Positions 1 to 5,628 of a stretch of DNA of 6,473 bases are shown piece after piece. Numbering within the stretch: the first letter of the stretch is position 1; each line of letters opens with the position of its first letter. Position numbers and translations under genes: made by a program. The notes below the pieces were generated by a model, which had not been told where the DNA came from, made no database searches, and was given only the letters and a program-made list of their open reading frames with translations. Source of the DNA: JBFJVZ01 sp041623895 (GTDB lineage: Bacteria > Planctomycetota > Planctomycetia > Pirellulales > Pirellulaceae); the NCBI GenBank assembly GCA_041623895.1, contig JBFJVZ010000422.1:1-6473 (forward strand), given 5' to 3'.

Positions 1-3
1 ACT

Positions 4-87
4 TTAGGGTAGCCGGATTCGCCAGAATTCGGTTCGTTCCAAGATACCCCGAAGTCTGGCGACATCGGCTACGACCACCACCCTAAG
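4..87. repeat. Imperfect inverted repeat with GTAG/CTAC ends
   Basis: Two 24-nt arms, 9-32 and 49-72, are reverse complements at 20 of 24 positions. The left arm starts GTAGCCG and contains TCGCCAGA and TTCGG. The right arm carries CCGAA, TCTGGCGA and CGGCTAC. The loop is 16 nt (33-48). Outside the arms, TTAGGG at 4-9 is matched by CCCTAA at 81-86, but the right side has about 8 extra bases (GACCACCA, 73-80), so the left arm looks internally deleted. No coding capacity is evident. It resembles the dispersed extragenic palindromes of Rhodopirellula-like genomes; that link is from memory. It could also be the 3' hairpin of a gene lying left of the window. Confidence 0.6.
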
Positions 88-112
88 ATTGAATCTGGAC
101 AAAGCACTGGAG

Positions 113-190
113 CAATTTCATCATTGATGTGGGATCATCGGTAGGCCAGGTCCTGGCGCCTTATTGCCAGGACAAGTCCTGGCCTACGAG
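113..190 (+). repeat. REP-like hairpin element, copy 1 (5-nt deletion in stem)
   Basis: This 78-nt stretch matches 3506-3588 along its whole length except for a 5-nt deletion (ACTTG) and one T/C change, both in the left stem arm. It has a 28-nt leader (113-140), identical in both copies, then a hairpin at 141-187 that starts GTAGGCCAGG, has the loop GCCTTATT (158-165) and ends CCTGGCCTAC. The shared sequence stops after a further GAG. Because of the deletion the stem here has 17 pairs with a 5-nt bulge on the 3' side. It lies 238 nt before the symporter start, too far to be its leader hairpin. It is a non-coding mobile or REP-type repeat. Confidence 0.8.
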
Positions 191-428
191 ATATCTGAAA
201 ATGCGCTAGAGCAACAATCATGAAGAAGAACCGCAGAGCGGTGGCAGCTGATAGCCTGGGCTGAACCAAGGAGCGACAGCGAAGTTGGTCTAACCCCAGG
301 AAAACGATCCGTAGAAAAACGTTCCCCGCTGCGGCGCAGATACCGCTACGATGGTTTCCGCTGCCCGCCGACTTCAGCTGCAGCGATGAATCGAGATCCA
401 ACACACGTCTACCCACCCGATCCATCAC
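191..428. other. Non-coding stretch upstream of the symporter
   Basis: Together with the two repeats to its left this makes a 428-nt region without a convincing gene. Short frames crossing it (plus strand from 386, minus strand 135-428) have low-complexity, Arg-rich translations and run through the repeat or the symporter, so they are not genes. The symporter promoter presumably lies here, but I see no -35/-10 pair good enough to mark. No Shine-Dalgarno motif precedes the ATG at 429; the 40 nt before it are C/A-rich. Confidence 0.5.
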
Positions 429-1919
429 ATGGCCGCTATCGACTGGATCATTCTTTTTATTTACGCCGCATCCACGATCGGATTGGGATGGTATTTCGGC
501 CGCAGGCAGCGGGATACCAGCGAGTACTTCGTGGGCTCGCGAAAGATGAACCCCGTTCTGATCGGCATCTCGCTATTTGCCACACTGTTGAGCACGATCA
601 GTTATTTGGCCATCCCCGGCGAGGTGCTTGGCAAGGGCCCCATCTACATGACCAATTACCTTGCCTATCCGTTTGTGTATTTGGTCATTGCAGTCGTCAT
701 TCTGCCGGTCTACATGCGGCAGCGCGTAACCAGCGCCTATGAGTTGCTGGAACAGCGACTGGGCTTGAGCATTCGGCTGTTGGGCGCGGTGATGTTTCTG
801 ATGCTGCGTCTGGTCTGGATGTCGCTGCTGGTGTTCCTGACAGCCAAGGCAATCGCGATCATGATTGGGGTCGGCGACGAGATGGTCCCTTGGATTGTTC
901 TGGTCACGGGAATCTTTGCGGTCACCTACACCTCCCTGGGCGGGCTTCGCGCCGTTGTCGTCACCGACCTGATGCAGACGATTCTGCTGTATGGCGGCGC
1001 CCTGTTGGTGATTGGGACGGTCACCTGGAAAATGGGCGGCTTCTCCTGGTTTCCAACCGAGTGGCAAGATGATATCTGGGACGAACAACCTGTATTCAGT
1101 TTCGACCCGTCCACGCGTGTGACCGTTGTTGGATCGATCCTGTCGGTGTTTTTATGGACGGTCTGCACCTCGGCGGGAGACCAGGTTTCGGTGCAACGCT
1201 TCATGGCGACCCAAGATGCCCGCGCCGCTCGCCGCGCGATTGCGATGCAACTGATCGTTGCCTTCATTGTCGGCGCGACACTCGGTTTCGTGGGCATCGC
1301 GCTGCTGGGATTTTTTCAGGCCAACCCGGATCTGCTTCCCGGCGAAGGCTCGCTGAAAGCACAGGCGGATCAAATGTTTCCGCACTTCATCGCCGCGCAG
1401 CTGCCGCCGGTTGTCACCGGTTTGGTGGTGTCAGGACTATTCGCAGCGGCGATGTCCAGTATTGACTCGGGAGTCAATTCGATCACCGCCGTGGTGATGA
1501 CGGACTTTCTGGATCGATTCGGGCGAAAGCCGGACACGGAGGCAAAACACTTGCGACTGGCCCGCTGGTTGGCTGTCGGCATCGGAACGGTGGTTGTTCT
1601 GCTGAGCACTTTTATGAAATACATTCCGGGCAACTTCATGGCGGTCACCAACAAGACCGTTAATCTGCTGACCGTGCCAATCGCCTTGCTGTTTTTTTTC
1701 GCGTTGTTTGTGCCCTTTGCCCATGCCAAGGGCGTCTGGATTGCCACCGCGGCGAGCGTCACGGCAGCTGCATTGGTCGCGTTTTCGAGGGTATTTTTTG
1801 GTCCCGATCCGGAAACCGGTCTCGATCCGATTAGCTTTCAGTGGATTTCACCTGCGGCGTTGGCCGTTGGCGTCGGGGTCGGTCTTGTCATCTGTACACT
1901 GTTCCCCAAGAAGCGGTAA
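429..1919 (+). CDS. Sodium:solute symporter (SSS family)
   Basis: This 496-residue integral membrane protein probably imports a small organic solute with Na+. Length and about 13 hydrophobic segments (roughly residues 5-24, 42-62, 78-96, 117-147, 152-172, 180-200, 232-250, 273-296, 322-350, 379-398, 408-430, 434-456, 473-492) fit the LeuT-fold SSS family (PF00474). Family marks are RDTSEYFVGSRKM (28-40) after the first segment, the signature YTSLGGLRAVVVTDLMQ (167-183), GDQVSVQRFMAT (250-261), and AAAMSSIDSGVNS (339-351), where the paired Ser343-Ser344 match the Na2-site serines. The ATG at 429 is kept because a later Met would remove the first segment. It is first in the plus-strand run, 50 nt before the aldolase gene, which suggests its substrate feeds the downstream enzymes. 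Substrate is not readable from sequence; sugars, sugar acids and other carboxylates are all possible in this family. Confidence 0.93.
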   Translation: MAAIDWIILFIYAASTIGLGWYFGRRQRDTSEYFVGSRKMNPVLIGISLFATLLSTISYLAIPGEVLGKGPIYMTNYLAYPFVYLVIAVVILPVYMRQRVTSAYELLEQRLGLSIRLLGAVMFLMLRLVWMSLLVFLTAKAIAIMIGVGDEMVPWIVLVTGIFAVTYTSLGGLRAVVVTDLMQTILLYGGALLVIGTVTWKMGGFSWFPTEWQDDIWDEQPVFSFDPSTRVTVVGSILSVFLWTVCTSAGDQVSVQRFMATQDARAARRAIAMQLIVAFIVGATLGFVGIALLGFFQANPDLLPGEGSLKAQADQMFPHFIAAQLPPVVTGLVVSGLFAAAMSSIDSGVNSITAVVMTDFLDRFGRKPDTEAKHLRLARWLAVGIGTVVVLLSTFMKYIPGNFMAVTNKTVNLLTVPIALLFFFALFVPFAHAKGVWIATAASVTAAALVAFSRVFFGPDPETGLDPISFQWISPAALAVGVGVGLVICTLFPKKR

Positions 1920-1969
1920 GTTTTTGACCTCCAACTGCCGCATTAACCTTAGAGCCGTAAACACAGTCG

Positions 1970-2731
1970 ATGAGAAAAAGTAAAACGCTCGCTCGCATTC
2001 GCAGCCGCGAAGTCATTCGCACTTGTGTGATGGGGCACTACATCCCGGCGTATGTGTATCACGCGGCGCGGGCTGGCTACGACTGCATTTGGCTTGACTT
2101 GGAGCACCGCGCGCTCACGATCCACGAAGTCGAAGCGTTGTTGGTGCACTCGCACTTGCACGATATCGACATCATGGTGCGACCGCCGACGTTGGAAAAA
2201 ACAGGTCTTTATCGTTACTTGGAGGACGGTGCGGCTGGCTTGCTGATTCCACACGTCTCCACCGCAGAGAAAGCAAAGATGCTGGTCGACGCGGTCAAGT
2301 TTCCACCGCTTGGCGACCGCGGCCTCGACAATGCAGGACTGGATGCCGATTTTCACATTCACGATGCCGACCAGTATGTCGCCTGGGCAAATCACGAAAC
2401 CTTTCTTTGCGTTCAGATCGAAACTCCGGAGGGAGTGCGTAACGTGGAGTCGATCGCGGCTGTCAAAGGAGTGGACATGGTTTTCGTCGGTCCCGGCGAT
2501 CTTGGACTGCGGCTGCGGCAAAGCGGAGAGATGACGTTGGACGAGGCCTGGGAACGGGTTGCCGCTGCCTGCAAGCAACATGGTGTCGCCTTTGGAGGCC
2601 CCACGATGCCTGTTCATGAGATGCAGAAACGCAAAGACCAGGGAGCGCAGTTGTTAGTCAATAGCAGCGAGTTCCATGCCTTCTCAACCGCCCTCGCTAA
2701 AGACGTTCGACAATTCGATGAGCTTACTTGA
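1970..2731 (+). CDS. HpcH/HpaI family class II aldolase
   Basis: This 253-residue cytoplasmic enzyme belongs to the HpcH/HpaI aldolase/citrate lyase family (PF03328), TIM-barrel enzymes that use a divalent metal to cleave 2-keto-3-deoxy or 4-hydroxy-2-keto acids to pyruvate plus an aldehyde. The E. coli HpaI/GarL catalytic set is in place: His46 in WLDLEHRALT (41-50), Arg71 in VRPP (70-73), Gln149 and Glu151 in VQIETPEG (148-155), and Asp177 in FVGPGDL (172-178); Glu151 and Asp177 are the expected metal ligands. GAAGLLIPHVSTAEKA (87-102) is also typical. The usual EHAPND strand end is EHRALT here, and the glycine-rich loop reads FPPLGDRGLDNAG (111-123), so it is a divergent subfamily and the aldehyde product is uncertain. 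The ATG at 1970 gives the normal N-terminus; no ribosome binding site is visible. Its end overlaps the next gene by 14 nt, which indicates co-transcription. Related activities (KDR, KDG or citramalyl-type lyases) cannot be told apart. Confidence 0.9.
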   Translation: MRKSKTLARIRSREVIRTCVMGHYIPAYVYHAARAGYDCIWLDLEHRALTIHEVEALLVHSHLHDIDIMVRPPTLEKTGLYRYLEDGAAGLLIPHVSTAEKAKMLVDAVKFPPLGDRGLDNAGLDADFHIHDADQYVAWANHETFLCVQIETPEGVRNVESIAAVKGVDMVFVGPGDLGLRLRQSGEMTLDEAWERVAAACKQHGVAFGGPTMPVHEMQKRKDQGAQLLVNSSEFHAFSTALAKDVRQFDELT

Positions 2732-3503
2732 ACTGATTCGACTTGACGGCAAGCAAGCCCTGGTCACCGGAGCAGGACGCGGTATCGGACAAGGCTGTGC
2801 ACTGGAATTAGCCCGCTGCGGAGCCGATTTGATTCTTAACGATCGCCCCGGCAGCGAAGATCTGCAACAGACCGCGGAACAGATTCGCGCCATGGGGCGG
2901 AGCTGCTGGACAATCGAAGCCGACGTGTTCTCTGCAGCGGGCTGCGCGGCACTTGTCAGCAGCGCTATCGAGCAAGCCGGCGCGGTTGACATCCTGATCA
3001 GCAATCCTGCCTACGGAAAACGCGGCAGTCTGCTTGAATTCTCCGCCGCCGATTTCGATAAAGTGGTCGATGCCACTTTCAAATCCGGATTTCACATCAG
3101 CCGGGCCGTAGCGCGCGAGATGGTCGGGCGAGGCAAGGGCGGAAAGATTCTGTTTATCAGCAGCGTGCAGGCCGTGATGCCGTTTGCAGACAACGCGCCC
3201 TACGGAGCCGCCAAGGCAGCTTTGAACCATTTCACAACCAGTTTGGCGGTCGAGCTGTTTGCTGATCGAATCAATGTCAATGCGATCGAGCCCGGCTGGA
3301 TCGACACGCCGAACGAACGGATCACGTTTTCTGATCAAGTGATCGAAGCAGCCGGCGCAAAACTTCCTTGGGGACGCATGGGCAGCCCCGCGGATATTGG
3401 CCGCGCCGCCGCTTTCCTGGTGTCCGCGGCGGCCGACTACATCACCGGCGCGGTTCTACCAGTTGATGGCGGCTTTCGTTTCAAAGACATGCGGGCAGGC
3501 TAG
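2718..3503 (+). CDS. Short-chain dehydrogenase/reductase, NAD-type, atypical active site
   Basis: A 261-residue classical SDR oxidoreductase (PF13561/PF00106). The Rossmann motif TGAGRGIG is at 17-24. Asp42 at the end of strand 2 (LILNDRP) predicts NAD(H) over NADP(H). The catalytic serine is most likely Ser149 (FISSV), 13 residues before Tyr162 of YGAAK (162-166), with Lys166. EPGWIDTP (191-198) and the VDGGF tail (249-253) are typical. Two departures stand out: the NNAG motif is SNPAYG (95-100), and the tetrad Asn on helix 4 aligns with Thr120 (VVDATFKSGF). The frame stays open back to an ATG at 2676, but homology starts at LIRLDGKQALVTGAG, so I chose 2718, giving ATGA-type coupling with a 14-nt overlap of the aldolase gene. 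It probably oxidises or reduces a hydroxyl of the sugar or sugar acid handled by this run. Substrate unknown. Confidence 0.9.
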   Translation: MSLLELIRLDGKQALVTGAGRGIGQGCALELARCGADLILNDRPGSEDLQQTAEQIRAMGRSCWTIEADVFSAAGCAALVSSAIEQAGAVDILISNPAYGKRGSLLEFSAADFDKVVDATFKSGFHISRAVAREMVGRGKGGKILFISSVQAVMPFADNAPYGAAKAALNHFTTSLAVELFADRINVNAIEPGWIDTPNERITFSDQVIEAAGAKLPWGRMGSPADIGRAAAFLVSAAADYITGAVLPVDGGFRFKDMRAG

Positions 3504-3505
3504 AC

Positions 3506-3588
3506 CAATTTCATCATTGATGTGGGATCATCGGTAGGCCAGGACTTGTTCTGGCGCCTTATTGCCAGGACAAGTCCTGGCCTACGAG
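3506..3588 (+). repeat. REP-like hairpin element, copy 2 (intact stem)
   Basis: This 83-nt element is shared with 113-190. After the common 28-nt leader (3506-3533) comes a 52-nt hairpin (3534-3585): two 22-nt arms around the loop GCCTTATT, paired throughout with a single G-T wobble. The arms start GTAGGCCAGG and end CCTGGCCTAC. The inner CCAGGACAAGTCCTGG is itself nearly palindromic. The element begins 2 nt after one stop codon and ends 6 nt before the other, so it fills the gap between the convergent genes almost completely. This is the full-length version; copy 1 is the decayed one. Confidence 0.85.
3534..3585. terminator. Possible bidirectional 3'-end hairpin
   Basis: The repeat's 22-bp stem lies directly after the SDR stop (3503) and, on the other strand, directly after the amidohydrolase stop (3595). 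A stem this stable would be expected to end or protect both convergent transcripts. Neither side has the T-run of a standard intrinsic terminator, so it may act mainly as a block to 3' exonucleases or to antisense read-through. The position is seen; the function is inferred. Confidence 0.4.
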
Positions 3589-3594
3589 CGAACT

Positions 3595-4437
3595 TCAGAT
3601 CCCCAGGATCTCGAATCCGTCGCGGTGAATCAGTTGCTCGATCTGCTCTTGATCGAGCCGCGGAAGATTGGTCCCCTCGACCATCTCGTTCAGCTTTCTC
3701 AAACCAGCCATCGAATCGTTTACGGTCGTGAAGGGATAGTCGGATCCGAACAACAGTTTGTGCCAGACTCCATACTCTTGCACCAGCATCAAACTGTTGT
3801 AAAGCTGCCACGGCCGGTAGTGCAGCGCGCTGATGTCGGCATACACATTGGGGTGCTTGCGGATGGTCACCACGCACTCGCCTTCGTAGGGATGGCTGAG
3901 GTGGGCGAGCACAAACCGGATCTCAGGATGCCGCGTGGCAACCGTATCGATCAATCGCGGCAGCGTAAATTTCAGCGGCGCTTGACGCACAAAAGTTGTC
4001 CCGGTGTGCAACAACACTGGCAGCCTCCGCCGGGCAGCATAGTCCCACAAAGGTTCCAGCCTCTCGTCGTCCACGCCGAATCCGGCATACATCGGCAGCA
4101 ACTTCACGCCGCATAAACCGAGCTCTTCGTGACCACGACGCATTTCCTGCTCCCACCCCTGCTGGGTCGGGTCCAGCGAAAGAAAACCTGCCAGCTGTTC
4201 GGGATCCTGCGCGACGTAGTTGGCGACGTAGTCATCATCAACCCACAAACCGCTCAAACGCGCCTTGCCGCCGAAGACAACGGTCCGCGTCTGTGGCGGA
4301 GCGGTCTTGCGGTAGTCCTCCCAGCGAATCGTCAAATCCACCGTTTCTCCCGCTTTGGCCGCGGACGCTTGGCGAATAAAATCGTCGTCAAAAGCTTCCG
4401 GAAAAGGCCAGGCATGGCTATGAATGTCAGTGATCAT
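3595..4437 (-). CDS. Metal-dependent amidohydrolase family 2 protein (possible lactonase)
   Basis: A 280-residue cytoplasmic TIM-barrel hydrolase of the amidohydrolase_2 group (PF04909, COG2159), which holds lactonases, ACMSD-like decarboxylases and related enzymes. Visible metal and active-site positions are the N-terminal HxH (His6, His8 in DIHSHAW), Lys112 (CGVKLLPMY), His144 (VLLHTGTT), His179 and His182 (LAHLSHP), and Asp233 (FGSDYPF), the order expected for the superfamily. The ATG at 4437 puts HxH five residues from the start, as is usual; GAGAAG (4448-4443 on the minus strand) lies 5 nt before it and is the only plausible ribosome binding site in the window. It is convergent with the SDR before it and divergent from the Gfo/Idh gene. 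Among sugar-oxidising enzymes it would best fit hydrolysis of an aldonolactone, by analogy with L-fucono- and L-rhamnono-lactonases of the same superfamily, but a decarboxylase or other C-O/C-N hydrolase is possible. Confidence 0.85.
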   Translation of the reverse strand: MITDIHSHAWPFPEAFDDDFIRQASAAKAGETVDLTIRWEDYRKTAPPQTRTVVFGGKARLSGLWVDDDYVANYVAQDPEQLAGFLSLDPTQQGWEQEMRRGHEELGLCGVKLLPMYAGFGVDDERLEPLWDYAARRRLPVLLHTGTTFVRQAPLKFTLPRLIDTVATRHPEIRFVLAHLSHPYEGECVVTIRKHPNVYADISALHYRPWQLYNSLMLVQEYGVWHKLLFGSDYPFTTVNDSMAGLRKLNEMVEGTNLPRLDQEQIEQLIHRDGFEILGI

Positions 4438-4597
4438 ACCAACTTCTCACTTGCGTAGTCGGTCATCATGGATTCCGCTTAGATCATCGTTTCACGCAAC
4501 GCCGTAGAGGCGCGGCAGTTCACCGTTTAACGCGACGCCGCAGGCGAGGCGGTCTTGTTCTGAGCACAAGCATCACAAGAGTATCGATTCATCTGCC
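4438..4597. promoter_or_regulatory. Divergent intergenic region, promoters expected for both sides
   Basis: The 160 nt between the amidohydrolase start and the Gfo/Idh start must hold the 5' ends of two transcripts unless distant promoters are used. I see no strong sigma-70 pair and no clear operator palindrome. TTGTTC at 4555-4560 with GAGTAT at 4579-4584 (18-nt spacing) is a weak candidate for the plus strand. The middle is occupied by a degenerate GC-rich repeat (4488-4552). Confidence 0.35.
4488..4552. repeat. Degenerate two-unit GC-rich repeat with small hairpins
   Basis: Two related units start 36 nt apart. Unit A (4488-4515) begins CGTTTCACGCAACGCCG and unit B (4524-4552) begins CGTTTAACGCGACGCCG. 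Through the following CAG/TAG the units differ at only three positions; after that they diverge in spacing but both end in GGCG/CGG. Each can form a small stem from CGCC paired with GGCG (loops GTAGA in A and GCA in B). I recall similar ACGCGACGCCGCAGGCGA-like strings as common intergenic repeats in Rhodopirellula-type genomes. No coding sense is apparent. Confidence 0.55.
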
Positions 4598-5608
4598 ATG
4601 CCCGACCAGCCCAGCATCCTGATCATTGGCGTCGGCTCGATCGGCGAGCGTCATCTTCGCTGTTTCCAAACGACCGGCCGTTGCACGCTGGCACTTTGCG
4701 AACCGATGCCCGATCGCCGTGGCGAGGTCGCGGAGCGCTACCAGGTCAATGGATACGCTTGCTGGGAAGAAGCCTTGCAGAAAGAAGACTTTTCCGCAGC
4801 CGTCATCGCCTCGCCGGCTGCCTGGCATATTCCCACCGCGCAAGCGCTTACCGAGCGTGGACTCGATTTGCTGATTGAGAAACCCTTGAGTCTGAATACT
4901 GTGGGAGTGTCGCGGCTTGCCGAGACGATCGAAAAAAAAGGTACCCGTGTCACGGTGGGATTCATCTACCGCGGGCTGCCCGCCCTGCAGCACATGCGCG
5001 CCGCCGTGCTATCGGCAGAATTCGGCCGCATCGTGCAAATCCAAGTGCATTCGGGACAACACTTCCCATTTTACCGGCCAGCCTACCGCGAGATCTATTA
5101 TGCCGATCCAGCGCAAGGTGGCGGGTTGATTCAAGATATGCTTCCCCATCACCTGAATGCGGTCGAGTGGTTCGCCGGTCCCGCCACCAAGGTCGTCGTC
5201 GATGCCTCGCACGAAGTTCTGCCGGGAGTCGACGTCGAAGACACGGTCAACCTGCTCACCCGCCACGGCGATGTCATGGCCAGTATCAGTTTGAATCAGC
5301 ACCAACCGGTGAACGAGTTTGTGATCACGGTGCTGTGTGACCAAGGTGCCGCACGCTGGGAGCTGAAAGACCAGCGTTGGCTGTCAGCCAAGGAAAACGG
5401 CGGTGAGTGGACGGTGCAAGAGTCCTTTGTGCACGAGCGGGATGACTATTACATTCTGCAGGCGGGCGCGTTTCTGGATCTGATGGAAGGCAAAGCAGAT
5501 CCACTCTGTTCGCTGGGTGACGCAATCGACACACTTAAGTCAACGCTGGCAATTCTCCAGTCCAGAAAATCGGGGACTTGGGTGACGGTCAACGAGAACA
5601 ACGCGTAA
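4598..5608 (+). CDS. Gfo/Idh/MocA family oxidoreductase
   Basis: A 336-residue two-domain NAD(P)-dependent dehydrogenase, probably acting on a ring or chain hydroxyl of a sugar, cyclitol or sugar acid. The N-terminal Rossmann domain (1-120) has ILIIGVGSIGERH (7-19) and an acidic residue after strand 2 (Glu35 in LALCEP), favouring NAD(H). The family EKP motif is at 94-96 (LLIEKPLSLN), with Lys95 the usual catalytic lysine. The C-terminal alpha/beta domain carries GGGLIQDMLPHHLNAVEWF (174-192), giving the DxxxH pair Asp180 and His184. Length is normal and no signal peptide is present, unlike many secreted planctomycete paralogues. No Shine-Dalgarno sequence precedes the ATG. It opens the second plus-strand unit, with the next SDR only 20 nt downstream. 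The exact substrate is not readable. The GSIGERH variant also occurs in oxidoreductases of nonulosonic-acid and surface-sugar clusters, so a biosynthetic role is an alternative. Confidence 0.9.
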   Translation: MPDQPSILIIGVGSIGERHLRCFQTTGRCTLALCEPMPDRRGEVAERYQVNGYACWEEALQKEDFSAAVIASPAAWHIPTAQALTERGLDLLIEKPLSLNTVGVSRLAETIEKKGTRVTVGFIYRGLPALQHMRAAVLSAEFGRIVQIQVHSGQHFPFYRPAYREIYYADPAQGGGLIQDMLPHHLNAVEWFAGPATKVVVDASHEVLPGVDVEDTVNLLTRHGDVMASISLNQHQPVNEFVITVLCDQGAARWELKDQRWLSAKENGGEWTVQESFVHERDDYYILQAGAFLDLMEGKADPLCSLGDAIDTLKSTLAILQSRKSGTWVTVNENNA

Positions 5609-5628
5609 GTTCACCGGCGATTAATTCA

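Noticed and set aside
135..428. 97-residue minus-strand open frame upstream of the symporter
   Set aside because: Its C-terminal part is a translation of the hairpin repeat (RRPGLVLAIRRQ), the same peptide that appears from copy 2. The rest is low-complexity. It is not a gene.
573..1088. 171-residue minus-strand open frame
   Set aside because: Antisense to the symporter. It is rich in Gln, His and Asn, as expected from the reverse strand of membrane-protein codons.
1692..1699. Run of eight T in the symporter gene, and a run of eight A at 4932-4939 in the Gfo/Idh gene
   Set aside because: Such runs can mark slippage, phase variation or sequencing error, but both reading frames continue correctly through conserved sequence, so there is nothing to explain.
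1949..2617. 222-residue minus-strand open frame
   Set aside because: It lies wholly antisense to the aldolase, whose catalytic motifs are intact, and its translation has no recognisable domain. It is a by-product of codon bias.
2711..2723. Similar start contexts of the two SDR genes (AATTC-R-ATGAGC, also at 5622-5634)
   Set aside because: Eleven of 13 bases match, but six belong to ATG plus a common Ser codon. The remainder is short enough for chance, and the proteins are not close duplicates.
2808..3338. 176-residue minus-strand open frame
   Set aside because: Antisense to the first SDR, with no motif of its own.
3562..4116. 184-residue plus-strand open frame
   Set aside because: It starts inside the hairpin repeat and runs antisense through the amidohydrolase, which has a full set of metal ligands.
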